The position numbers and the translations under genes were made by a program. Shown here piece after piece: positions 16,706-25,415 of a stretch of DNA of 32,522 bases; position 1 is the first letter of the stretch; each line of letters starts with the position of its first letter. The stretch lies in contig NZ_JALOCF010000054.1 in assembly GCF_023227905.1 (NCBI RefSeq), forward strand, positions 1 to 32,522, in the 5' to 3' direction. This DNA comes from Methylobacter sp. Lineage in GTDB: Bacteria; Pseudomonadota; Gammaproteobacteria; Methylococcales; Methylomonadaceae. A model generated the notes under the pieces. The model did no database searches. It saw only the letters and a program-made list of their open reading frames with translations, and had not been told where the DNA came from.

Positions 16706-18315
16706 TACAGCATCCCCTCCAATTCCTTCAACTCTCCCTGAATCTCATCCACCAACCCCATCCACTGCTCTAAAACCTCCTTCGGCGAGTCGTACTGTTC
16801 CTCAACATGAACGGTTTCCTTATAACGGTTAATCGACAAATCATATTTATTCGCGGCAAGGTCGGCTTTACTAACCCAAAAGCAGGCTTGGGCGCGGTCA
16901 CTGAACAGTGCGCCGGAAATTTCAGCATTTCCGCCATTCTGGATAGCCGCATTTTTATGCTCCTGCCAACGCCGGTAATCGGCCAGCACCTTGGGCAAAT
17001 CACCGGCAAAACTTAACGGATTGCTCTGCTCGTCCTGATACAGCGTGTCGCGTTTGTCGTCCAGCGAGAATCCGTCATCCTGCACATCGTAAAACCAGAC
17101 CTGATCGGTCGCGCCGCCTTTGGTGAACAATAAAATCGCGGTGGCGACACCGGCATAAGGTTTGAACACGCCGCTGGGCAGGTTGATGACGGCTTCGAGC
17201 TGGTTTTGTTCGATCAACAATTCGCGCACGGCTTGATGCGCTTTGGAGGAACCGAACAGTACGCCTTGCGGCACAACGGTAGCGCTGCGGCCGCCGGTTT
17301 TGAGCATTCTTAAAATCTGCGCGATAAACAGCAGTTCGGTCTTTTTGGTTTTGACCATCCGCAAGATCGGCGGGTTGATGGTGTCTTCGTCCAGGCTGCC
17401 TTTGAACGGCGGATTAGCCAAAATCACGTTAAAGGCGTTTTGCTCAAGGTGTGGGAAATGGTCGGCAAAACTGTGCGCCAGGGTATCCTGATAATGAATA
17501 TCCGGGTCTTCAACGCCGTGCATATACAGGTTCATCGCGGCGATGCGCAGCATGGTGCTGTCGAAATCGAAGCCGTGGAACATTTTGCTTTTGACGGTTT
17601 GCCATTGCTGCTGAGTTAACAAGTCGCCGGTGTAGATCTTTTGGATGACGGTTTTGCCTTTGTCATCGACGACTTGTTCTTGCAGGATGCCGTGTTCGCT
17701 GCTGTAGGTTTCCAACAGGTATTCCATGACGGTGACCAAAAAGCCCGCTGTGCCGCAGGTTGGATCGGCCACCACTTCATCCGGTTGCGGGTCGAGCAGG
17801 CGCACCATCAGTTTGATGATATGGCGCGGGGTGCGGAACTGGCCGTTGATGCCCGCGGTGGACAGTTTGCTGAGCAGGTATTCGTACAAATCGCCTTTGG
17901 TGTCTCCGGCTTCCAGCGGCAGCGCGTCGATCATTTCGATGGCTTTGACCAGCAGGCTGGGCTTGTCGATTGCCAGCCGCGCATCTTTCATATAATCGCC
18001 AAAGCGGCTGTCGCTGGTGTGCAGTCTAAAATGCTTGAACACTTCATCGCGCACCACGTTCATCAGCCGCTCGGCGTCTTCGATATGGCTGAACTGGCTC
18101 CAGCGCAGGTGTTGTTCGTTGTCTTTAAAGCGCGGGGTAAAGCTTAAGCCGGTGCGCGAGGCGCGTTTTTCATCGCGGCTTTCATTGATATCCAGCAGGC
18201 GGGCAAACATCAGGAAAGTGATTTGTTCGATGACGGTTAAGGGATTGGCAATGCCGCCCTGCCAGAATTCCAGCCAGAGTTTGTCGATTTTGTTTTTTAA
18301 GTCGCCGGTGATCAT
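16705..18315 (-). CDS. hsdM: Type I restriction-modification DNA adenine methylase HsdM
   Basis: A 536-residue protein. The N-terminal HsdM helical domain (1 to about 140) is followed by the methylase with the S-adenosylmethionine site DPTCGTAGFL (184-193) and the catalytic motif NPPF (301-304), which marks N6-adenine methylation. A C-terminal helix (DEIQGELKELEGM) would pack against HsdS. With HsdS it forms the M2S core that protects host DNA, and with HsdR the full nuclease. It starts 28 bp after hsdR, too close for a usual promoter of its own unless one lies within hsdR. Confidence 0.95.
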   Translation of the reverse strand: MITGDLKNKIDKLWLEFWQGGIANPLTVIEQITFLMFARLLDINESRDEKRASRTGLSFTPRFKDNEQHLRWSQFSHIEDAERLMNVVRDEVFKHFRLHTSDSRFGDYMKDARLAIDKPSLLVKAIEMIDALPLEAGDTKGDLYEYLLSKLSTAGINGQFRTPRHIIKLMVRLLDPQPDEVVADPTCGTAGFLVTVMEYLLETYSSEHGILQEQVVDDKGKTVIQKIYTGDLLTQQQWQTVKSKMFHGFDFDSTMLRIAAMNLYMHGVEDPDIHYQDTLAHSFADHFPHLEQNAFNVILANPPFKGSLDEDTINPPILRMVKTKKTELLFIAQILRMLKTGGRSATVVPQGVLFGSSKAHQAVRELLIEQNQLEAVINLPSGVFKPYAGVATAILLFTKGGATDQVWFYDVQDDGFSLDDKRDTLYQDEQSNPLSFAGDLPKVLADYRRWQEHKNAAIQNGGNAEISGALFSDRAQACFWVSKADLAANKYDLSINRYKETVHVEEQYDSPKEVLEQWMGLVDEIQGELKELEGML

Positions 18316-18343
18316 AGTTAAGCAGTTATTTTCTTAGGTAAGG

Positions 18344-21300
18344 TTATTGGGTTGTCATTATAGGGTGTTTGCCGAAGCTTTCGACAATGGCTTGCAGACC
18401 ATCGATTTGTTCGTCGGCGAATAAGCTATCCAGTTCGCCCAGTGCCGCAAAGGGCATTTCGTAAAGGCTGTCGATTTCAATGGCCCCGCTTTGGGCGATC
18501 TGCCGTTTTAACAGGCTTAAAAACTGCACCTGCCGGGCGGCAAGGCTGGGGTATTGTTGAATGAATGCGGCAAAATGCTGGTTAACCTTGTCGGCATCCA
18601 GGCCGACGATGGAGCGCAGAATCTGTTCCATCGGGGCGGCGGTGTCGTAAAAACTTTTCAGGGTATTCAGGTCGATGTCGGGATGTTGGGTGTGGATCAG
18701 CGCATTGAGGTTATCCAGTTCCAGTTCGCTTACCGTTGTGCCGTTGCGGATTTTTTGCAGCACCGGGTTTTGCTCGAACAAGTCTTTTAAGACCTGTTCG
18801 ACTTTCAGCCGATAGCTCGCCATGTCGACGGCTTTTAAATAGGTGCCTTGGTGTTCGTGTATTTCATCGCCGTCGGTGATGTCGATAACCGGCGGCTCGA
18901 TGATGGGGCCTATGCCTTTGTCGCGGTATTGCATGATGCTGCGCAGCTCGATACGCAACTGCTCCAGCTCGTCCAACGAGGCCGCCTGCCACCAGGCCGG
19001 TTCACGGCATTGTTTGATGGTAGCGGCTTTGGCTTTTACCTGGTTCAGGTTCATTTGCAATTGCCAGAGCTGGTTAATCGCCTCGCCGGCCAGATCGTCG
19101 GAGGCGCCGGACTTGAGCAGTTTCTGCTGCTGGATTTGGCTGATCAGTAAATCCCATTGGTAAGCGTCGCTGTGGCCGCGCACATCCAGCCATTGCATCA
19201 GCGGGGCAATCTCGGTTTCCTGCAAGATGACGGTGTTGGCGTTGAATTGGCGTATGGTTTCCAGGTCGCTCATCTGCCGTTTAACCTTCCACTTGTCGCG
19301 CACCGCCAGGGTTTTATCGTCAAGGCTGTTGATGGTTTTATGCAGCCAGTGCGCAAGGCAGTCGAAGAAATCCGGTTCGGCGTGGTGTAGTGCGGTTTTG
19401 GCCAGCGTCAGACGCGTTTCAAACAGGCGTTGCATTAACGATTTGGGTTGGCTGACGGTGACTTCGCGCTGTTTCATGCCGTGGTATTCGACTACGCCCC
19501 AATGATCGAATATCTGGAAATGTTTTTTGTCTTTACCGGGGCCGAACAGGTCTTTGCACAGACGGGTTCCACGGCCGACCATTTGCCAGAACTTGACCGG
19601 CGATTTTACCGGACGGGCGAATACCAGATTGACGATTTCCGGCACATCGATGCCGGTGTCGAGCATGTCCACCGAGACCGCGATAGTGAGCTGGTCGTTA
19701 CTGCCCAGCCCTTTAAAGTCGTCGATTAAGGCTTCGGCACGCGGATCGTAGTTGTCGATCACGTGGCAGAATTTACCGCCGTATTGCGGATACAGCTCAT
19801 CGAAAAGTTGCTCAAGCAGCTTGGCGTGCTTGTGGTTGCGGGCAAAAATGATGGTTTTACCCAGCGTTTGCCCATCGGCCTGACGAATGCCGTTTTCCAT
19901 CAGGTTGTGCAGGATTTTGCGGTTGGTGTCTTTGTTGTAGATGGCGCGGTCGATGTCTTCGCCGTCAAAGTCGAGGCTGTTAGGGTCGATGCCTTTATCT
20001 TCCAGTTCGGCAATTTCTTCCGCTGTTAAGGCATGCCCCTTAATGCCATCGCGCAGAAATTTGGTGGTGTGTTTAACCACTTGATACGGCACCAGATAGC
20101 CATCATCCACGGCGGTTTCCAGCGAGTAATTACAGGTGGGCTGTTTAAAATCGCAGCTGAACAATTGACAGGTGGAACGGCTGACCATTTCCACCGGTGT
20201 GGCGGTCAGGCCGACTTGCAGGGCATCGAAATAGCGAAACAGGTCGCCGTAAATATTGTAAATGCTGCGGTGGGATTCGTCGGCGATGATCAGGTCGAAG
20301 AAGCCGGTATCGAATTTTTCAAACAACCGGATCATCGCCGGATAGGTCGCTATAAAGATGCGGTTATGGGAGTCTTGCACGCTTTTACTGGTCAGCACGG
20401 TAATGGGCGCTGACAGATATTCGCTATAGGCGTTTTTGGCTTGTTTGCGCAGCTCGCGGCGGTCGCACACAAACAGCACGCGCTTGACCCAACCGGCTTT
20501 CATGCAGACATCGGTCAGGGCAATCGACAAACGGGTTTTTCCGGTGCCGGTCGCTTGCACCGCCAGGGCTTTGCGTTGCTTGGTTTCAAAACGCTCGCAG
20601 ATGCGTTTCAGGGCTTCATGCTGGTACAGGCGATCGCCCAAAATGTCGGCTTTGGCCGAGACGCTGTTCAGCGGTTTGCGCTCTGTTCGCTGACGCACCT
20701 GATACTGCAAACTGGATTTGGAATAAAAGCCGTAGAGTTTGCGCGGGGGATAATTTTGCCCGGGGTGGTCGTCCCAAATCCAGATGTCCGGCCCATTGGT
20801 GTAGAAAATCACCGGACGCTGTCCATGCATTTTTTCCAGGCCATCGGCATAATGCCTGGCTTGATGGCGGCCTTTTTCGGCATCGACAGCGGTTTTTTTG
20901 GCTTCGATGACGGCCAGCGGTTTGCCGTTATCATCCCGCAACACATAGTCGGCAAAGCCTTCCCCGGTTTGGGTGGGCTGATGCAGGACTTTTTCTTCGA
21001 GCGTCACCTGATCGCTATTGGATACATCCCATCCGGCCTCGGCCAATTGCAGGTCGATCAGCTGTTTGCGGGTAGCCGCCTCGTCAAAATGCAGCTCGTT
21101 GGCAACTTGCTGACCTTTACTGGCCGCCTGCTGCTTAACTTCGTTAAATTCCGCTTCGGTACGCTCCTGTTGAACGGCTTTTTTACGCTCGGCTTCCAGT
21201 TCGGCCAGCACTGCTTGCATCTGCGCTTCCTGCTTGGCGTATTGTTCCAGCAGGGCTTTGCGTTCTTTCTTGTAGTCCGCTTTGGCCGACTGAGGCGGCT

Positions 21301-21730
21301 TGGGCGGATCGAAATCCTGGATCGTTGCGGCGTTGCCTTGGGCATAGGTGACAAATAACCAGCGGCCCAGATCAAAGGCTTCTTTCAGCAGCCACTGTGC
21401 GCACTGTTCGCTTACCGTGTCGCCATGAGCGGCTTTGTTGCCGTAAATCCGAATGGAATGAAGTCTGTCCACAACAGCCTTGGGTGCAACCGCAATAAAG
21501 GCATCGTTACTGAGCAGCTCCATGAAGGTTGACATCGGCGGTTTGGGCAAACGCAGTTGGCTGTAGACGGTGCCAACACTGCATTCGGCAAAGCTGCGCA
21601 ATTTGGTCAGCGCGCTTTGCGGGTCGGTCTGTGCATACTGTTCGGCAAATCCGGCCAGACTGGCGAGCTCCGGCCAAGCGTCCCTTAGGAATTCAAAGTT
21701 TTGTGATTGCATAATATGTGTTCTGTCCAT
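18344..21730 (-). CDS. hsdR: Type I restriction endonuclease subunit HsdR with DUF4145 domain
   Basis: A 1128-residue motor-nuclease, of normal length. An N-terminal DUF4145-like helical domain (about 10-130) and a coiled coil (about 150-205) precede the nuclease with Asp261 and the Glu-Ala-Lys of IEAKK (276-278). The helicase follows: Walker A ATGTGKT (393-399), DESH (484-487), GLTATP and GRGTR. It uses ATP to pull DNA and cuts when it stalls on unmethylated DNA. Two starts are possible, 21730 and 21712 (MQSQNFEF). If the sigma-54 promoter at 21743-21758 is used, the transcript begins about 2 bases before the first, which favours 21712. The gene follows the regulator after 31 bp. Confidence 0.95.
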   Translation of the reverse strand: MDRTHIMQSQNFEFLRDAWPELASLAGFAEQYAQTDPQSALTKLRSFAECSVGTVYSQLRLPKPPMSTFMELLSNDAFIAVAPKAVVDRLHSIRIYGNKAAHGDTVSEQCAQWLLKEAFDLGRWLFVTYAQGNAATIQDFDPPKPPQSAKADYKKERKALLEQYAKQEAQMQAVLAELEAERKKAVQQERTEAEFNEVKQQAASKGQQVANELHFDEAATRKQLIDLQLAEAGWDVSNSDQVTLEEKVLHQPTQTGEGFADYVLRDDNGKPLAVIEAKKTAVDAEKGRHQARHYADGLEKMHGQRPVIFYTNGPDIWIWDDHPGQNYPPRKLYGFYSKSSLQYQVRQRTERKPLNSVSAKADILGDRLYQHEALKRICERFETKQRKALAVQATGTGKTRLSIALTDVCMKAGWVKRVLFVCDRRELRKQAKNAYSEYLSAPITVLTSKSVQDSHNRIFIATYPAMIRLFEKFDTGFFDLIIADESHRSIYNIYGDLFRYFDALQVGLTATPVEMVSRSTCQLFSCDFKQPTCNYSLETAVDDGYLVPYQVVKHTTKFLRDGIKGHALTAEEIAELEDKGIDPNSLDFDGEDIDRAIYNKDTNRKILHNLMENGIRQADGQTLGKTIIFARNHKHAKLLEQLFDELYPQYGGKFCHVIDNYDPRAEALIDDFKGLGSNDQLTIAVSVDMLDTGIDVPEIVNLVFARPVKSPVKFWQMVGRGTRLCKDLFGPGKDKKHFQIFDHWGVVEYHGMKQREVTVSQPKSLMQRLFETRLTLAKTALHHAEPDFFDCLAHWLHKTINSLDDKTLAVRDKWKVKRQMSDLETIRQFNANTVILQETEIAPLMQWLDVRGHSDAYQWDLLISQIQQQKLLKSGASDDLAGEAINQLWQLQMNLNQVKAKAATIKQCREPAWWQAASLDELEQLRIELRSIMQYRDKGIGPIIEPPVIDITDGDEIHEHQGTYLKAVDMASYRLKVEQVLKDLFEQNPVLQKIRNGTTVSELELDNLNALIHTQHPDIDLNTLKSFYDTAAPMEQILRSIVGLDADKVNQHFAAFIQQYPSLAARQVQFLSLLKRQIAQSGAIEIDSLYEMPFAALGELDSLFADEQIDGLQAIVESFGKHPIMTTQ

Positions 21731-21742
21731 AGCACTCTTCTA

Positions 21743-21758
21743 AGCGAAGCGTGTGCCA
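21743..21758 (-). promoter_or_regulatory. Candidate sigma-54 (-24/-12) promoter for hsdRMS
   Basis: On the minus strand the bases read TGGCACACGCTTCGCT. Against the consensus TGGCACG-N4-TTGCW this matches 10 of 12 defined bases, including all of TGGCAC, and the GG-GC spacing is exactly 10. It fills the gap between the sigma-54 activator gene and hsdR. Transcription would start near 21732. It is unproven but well placed: the activator beside it has the GAFTGA loop needed to open such promoters. Confidence 0.65.
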
Positions 21759-21761
21759 ACT

Positions 21762-23282
21762 TTACTGAATGTCCAGTTTTTCCATCCAGTTCGATAAGGT
21801 CTGATAGTTGGGCAAACCTAAAAGCTCTGCCGCTTCTTTTTTACTTCCAGCCGTTTTTTTAAGTGCCTGAGTAATATATTTTCTTTTTACGGCGTCTAAA
21901 ACTTGTTGTACGTCAACGCCTCCGCCTATTGCAGGCAGTTCCGAGGTTGTGGCTTGCTGAGGCCGTTCAATCATGGCTTCTTGAAGGTCGGTCTCGGTGA
22001 TTAGCCCGGTGTCCGCCCATATCGAAGCCCTTAGTAGCGTGCCGTGCAATTCTCTTATGTTACCCGGCCATGGGTAACTCAAGATAATATTTTTTGCTTT
22101 AACAGAAATTTTTTTATTGATATAGCCGGGTTGATTGGAGGCTTCCCGATTGATTTTATCCATCAGATAATCCGCCAACATAGCGATATCGCCGGTTCTT
22201 TCTCTTAGCGGCAGCAAGGTAATGATGCCTACCGCGACGCGATAAAAAAGATCTTCCCGAAATCGGCCTGTAGTAATTTCAGCGGCCAGGTTGCGATTGG
22301 TCGCGGCAATGATACGGACATCCACTCTTATTGAACCGCTATCGCCCACTTTACTCATCTCTCCCGATTGCAGTACGCGAAGCAACCGGACTTGGGCGTC
22401 TTCCGGCAGCTCACCGAACTCATCAAGAAACAGGGTACCCCCATCAGCCGCTTCAAAATAGCCGATTTTGTGACTGCTTGCGCCGGTGAACGCCCCCTTC
22501 ACATGGCCGAACAGCTCTGAATCGATCAGATCCTTAGGAATTGCACCGCAATTAACGGTGATAAAGGGCTTGCCCTTACGCAGGCTGGAGTTATGTATCG
22601 CCTTGGCGAAGAGCTCCTTTCCGGTTCCGGACTCTCCCATGATTAACGCCGGCACATCCCGCACTGCAATTTTCTCGGCTTTTAGCAGGGTTCTTTTTAG
22701 TTCCGGGTTCTGGGTGATGATGTCGGAAAAAGCGGCGGACAACGGCGCTTCTGAATAGGATAGCTCGGTTAGTTTTTTGTCTGCGTTTTTGACTAATTGC
22801 GGAATATATTCAGCGGAAATATCAAAGGGAATGGCGACAAACTCGCCGCCTCGTTCTTTGGTGGACTGTACAAACCGGGTGTTGTGCTTGGTCTTGCCCA
22901 GCAGTATCGACACGGCCGTCATTGCCGGTGTACCTGGCGACAGATGAATGCTGACATCCAAACCTGGTTCCTTCGCCGTCAGTTTTTCGAGATAACCATC
23001 CATAACGCGGTGTATATCGCCAAAATCGATCGGGGAGCGTAGCGAGCATTTAATGGAAACTACTTTTAGGGTGGCGTGTTCAGCGAGCCAGTTAATATAG
23101 GCATCTGCTTTGGATTGTTCTTGCTCGTGTATTAAGTGCAGCTCATCGAAGGCAAGCGTTTTTAAGGCGCCAAGAATCGGGCCGTCGCCAATGATTTCAT
23201 CAGATATTGAGGGAATTTGACCGGCTGCTTTGAGGTCGGTAATTCCGAGCCAGGAAATTAATATTTTTTTGCCCATTCCCAT
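21762..23282 (-). CDS. RtcR-like sigma-54 activator with CARF-like N-terminal sensor
   Basis: A 506-residue bacterial enhancer-binding protein. The N-terminal part (1 to about 170) is RtcR/CARF-like: a hydrophobic strand KKILISWLG, FDELHLIHE (45-53) and the loop SIHLSPGTPAM (111-121), where CARF domains bind cyclic oligonucleotides or RNA ends. The AAA+ domain has Walker A GESGTGKE (216-223), the sigma-54 contact loop GAFTGA (263-268), Walker B FLDEFGE (285-291) and the arginine-finger segment RFREDLFYRV (340-349). A Fis-type helix-turn-helix ends the protein (about 467-506). All parts for ATP-driven opening of a sigma-54 promoter are intact. It is first in the hsd gene run, and the target promoter is probably the one before hsdR. 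The ligand is unknown. Confidence 0.88.
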   Translation of the reverse strand: MGMGKKILISWLGITDLKAAGQIPSISDEIIGDGPILGALKTLAFDELHLIHEQEQSKADAYINWLAEHATLKVVSIKCSLRSPIDFGDIHRVMDGYLEKLTAKEPGLDVSIHLSPGTPAMTAVSILLGKTKHNTRFVQSTKERGGEFVAIPFDISAEYIPQLVKNADKKLTELSYSEAPLSAAFSDIITQNPELKRTLLKAEKIAVRDVPALIMGESGTGKELFAKAIHNSSLRKGKPFITVNCGAIPKDLIDSELFGHVKGAFTGASSHKIGYFEAADGGTLFLDEFGELPEDAQVRLLRVLQSGEMSKVGDSGSIRVDVRIIAATNRNLAAEITTGRFREDLFYRVAVGIITLLPLRERTGDIAMLADYLMDKINREASNQPGYINKKISVKAKNIILSYPWPGNIRELHGTLLRASIWADTGLITETDLQEAMIERPQQATTSELPAIGGGVDVQQVLDAVKRKYITQALKKTAGSKKEAAELLGLPNYQTLSNWMEKLDIQ

Positions 23283-23485
23283 TGTTTCGCAAGATCATTG
23301 TTTTTATCGGTCAAGGTTAACCGTAAAAACAGGCCACATCAACAAAGGGATAAGATTATTTATTTAGATAAATTTATTTATCATCAATTTAACCGGAATT
23401 ATATCGATTAAAACCTGCTGATCGGAGCGGGCATTTATTAGCTTCCTAGGAAATACGGACTCAGCCCGAGAATGATCATTTTTTT
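23283..23485. other. Upstream region of the regulator
   Basis: AT-rich. On the minus strand TTGACC (in 23305-23325) could be a weak -35, but no good -10 follows, and I found no -24/-12 motif. A small dyad GATAAA-TTTA-TTTATC lies near 23367-23382 and might be an operator. No gene seen. Confidence 0.35.
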
Positions 23486-23812
23486 ATTAACTGATGTTGC
23501 GCACAGGGTGTACTTTTCCCGTTTGCCGCGCCGAGCACCGGAGCTTTTGCCGAGAATGGCCCGTGAGGGGTGCGGCAAGGAGGCCGCACGTCAGCAGAGG
23601 GGCAGGAGCCCCTTCTGCTGACCCTCGGCAAAAGCGAGGAGCGCAGGACGCAAGCGGCAATCGGGCCGCCTTTCTTTTGGATACTTTTCTTTGGCGGAGC
23701 AAAGAAAAGTATCTCGCCCTCGGGTGCGAGAACCCGATTTAAATAAGCGTCGCGTTAGCGACACCTTTGTTAAAGCAATCTAAATTCAACTGACTGCGTA
23801 ACATCAGTTATT
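23486..23812. repeat. 327-bp MITE-like element with terminal inverted repeats
   Basis: The ends are inverted copies: ATTAACTGATGTTGCGCA (23486-23503) and the complement of AATAACTGATGTTACGCA (23795-23812), with two differences in 18. Inside are three perfect or near-perfect hairpins: 23543-23554 with 23624-23635 (GCTTTTGCCGAG), 23590-23603 with 23608-23622, and 23680-23692 with 23701-23713 (GATACTTTTCTTT). No credible protein is encoded. It looks like a small non-autonomous mobile unit or a structured RNA locus. Confidence 0.75.
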
Positions 23813-24063
23813 AACATTAATTCATCAAAATTATGAACTTAAATAACAATTTTTCCTTAAAATTAACCACCGTGAAAATGCGCTCTCCCTATGTTGAAAT
23901 GGTCTAATTAAACCGGACGCTTCCAAAGACAATCAGCATGTTCTTTTTAAGGCTGGATTGCCGTCGCTTAAATGCAGTGTTTTAATGCTGCAAAAAGCCT
24001 ATCAGCCATAAGCTTAAACAAATCCTTGTCATTTACATTATTTCATCAAACAGAAGGTTATCA
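23813..24063. promoter_or_regulatory. dctA: Upstream region of dctA
   Basis: AT-rich, no gene. The ribosome site AGAAGG (24051-24056) lies 7 bases before the GTG start and decides it. No clear sigma-54 site of the kind known for dctA in rhizobia was found. Confidence 0.5.
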
Positions 24064-25353
24064 GTGCCAGCTATTTATGCCGCTAAAAAGTATTATCAGC
24101 ACCTGTACTTACAAGTTCTGACCGCTATCGTTATCGGCATTTTACTCGGCCATTTCTACCCTGAAACCGGCATCGCCATGAAGCCGTTCGGCGATGGTTT
24201 TATCAAGCTGATTAAAATGATCATTGCGCCGATTATCTTCTGCACGGTGGTGACCGGTATCGCCTGCATGCAGGAGTTGGATAAGGTGGGCAGGGTCGGT
24301 ATAAAGGCGCTGCTCTATTTTGAGGTCGTTAGCACGCTGGCGCTGGTCATAGGTCTGGTTGTAGTGCATGTCATTCAACCGGGCGCAGGCATGAATATTG
24401 ATGCAAGCACTCTGGACGCCAAAGACCTTACGACTTATACCGCCGTTGCCAAGACCCAGAGCGCTGTCGATTTTGTACTCAATATTATTCCCGTCAGCGT
24501 AATCGATGCGTTTGCCAAAGGCGATATATTGCAGGTATTGTTATTTTCAGTATTGTTTGGATTCTCGCTGGCGGCCATGAAAGAAACGGGGGCGGAAGTA
24601 GTTGTCTTCATCAGCAAGATTTCACACGTACTGTTTGGCATCGTCGAAACCATTATGAAGCTGGCGCCGCTAGGTGCTTTCGGCGCGATGGCTTTTACTA
24701 TCGGCAAGTACGGCGTTGCGGCACTGGTGCCGCTGGCAAGCTTGATGGGCAGTTTTTATCTCACTTGCCTGTTGTTTATCTTTATCGTGCTCGGGCTGAT
24801 TGCCCGATTTACCGGTTTCAGCATTATCAAATTTATTGTTTATATCAAGGATGAGTTGTTGATCGTGTTGGGCACTTCGTCCTCGGAATCGGTGCTGCCT
24901 CGCATCATGGTCAAACTGGAAAAAATGGGCTGCTCCAAGCCGGTGGTCGGATTGGTGATTCCTACCGGCTATTCGTTCAACCTCGACGGCACTTCGATTT
25001 ACCTGGTCATGGCCGCGATTTTTGTCGCCCAGGCCACCAATACTCCGCTGACCATGACGCAGGAGCTGACTTTGCTCGGGGTGCTGTTGCTTACCTCGAA
25101 AGGCGCCGCAGGCGTGACCGGCAGCGGCTTTATCACTCTTGCGGCAACGCTCTCGGTCATTCCGACTATTCCTGTCGTGGGGCTTGCGCTTATCTTGGGC
25201 ATCGACCGTTTCATGTCCGAAGCCCGCGCCTTAACCAATCTTATCGGTAACGGCGTTGCTACCGTGGTTGCCGCCAAGTGGGAAAATGAATTGGATATGG
25301 AAAAGCTTGATGCTGCGTTGAATCCGGCAGGCACTAAAATACCGGCCGATTGA
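24064..25353 (+). CDS. dctA: C4-dicarboxylate/proton (cation) symporter DctA
   Basis: A 429-residue inner-membrane carrier of the DAACS family, near-colinear with enterobacterial DctA. Visible landmarks are YLQVLTAIVIGILLGHFYPE at the N-terminus, the re-entrant loop GTSSSESVLPR (about 278-288), IPTGYSFNLDGTSIYL (about 300-315) and RALTNLIGNGVATVV near the end, which form the substrate and cation sites. It takes up succinate, fumarate and malate. Many hydrophobic segments fit eight membrane helices plus two hairpins. The start is GTG. It stands alone between a mobile element and a secreted nuclease gene. The DctA name is better supported than GltP because of the close match across the whole length. 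Confidence 0.93.
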   Translation: MPAIYAAKKYYQHLYLQVLTAIVIGILLGHFYPETGIAMKPFGDGFIKLIKMIIAPIIFCTVVTGIACMQELDKVGRVGIKALLYFEVVSTLALVIGLVVVHVIQPGAGMNIDASTLDAKDLTTYTAVAKTQSAVDFVLNIIPVSVIDAFAKGDILQVLLFSVLFGFSLAAMKETGAEVVVFISKISHVLFGIVETIMKLAPLGAFGAMAFTIGKYGVAALVPLASLMGSFYLTCLLFIFIVLGLIARFTGFSIIKFIVYIKDELLIVLGTSSSESVLPRIMVKLEKMGCSKPVVGLVIPTGYSFNLDGTSIYLVMAAIFVAQATNTPLTMTQELTLLGVLLLTSKGAAGVTGSGFITLAATLSVIPTIPVVGLALILGIDRFMSEARALTNLIGNGVATVVAAKWENELDMEKLDAALNPAGTKIPAD

Positions 25354-25415
25354 TTAATTCGTCGTTCTTTGGAGCGATATCTCCTAAATGGATGCATAGA
25401 AAATAAGGGTAGGGC

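Noticed and set aside
20441..21358. 305-residue open frame on the plus strand
   Set aside because: It lies opposite hsdR, which has all helicase and nuclease motifs; it is composition-driven.
23283..23485. Sigma-54 promoter for the regulator itself
   Set aside because: No GG-N10-GC pair with a reasonable match was found on the minus strand.
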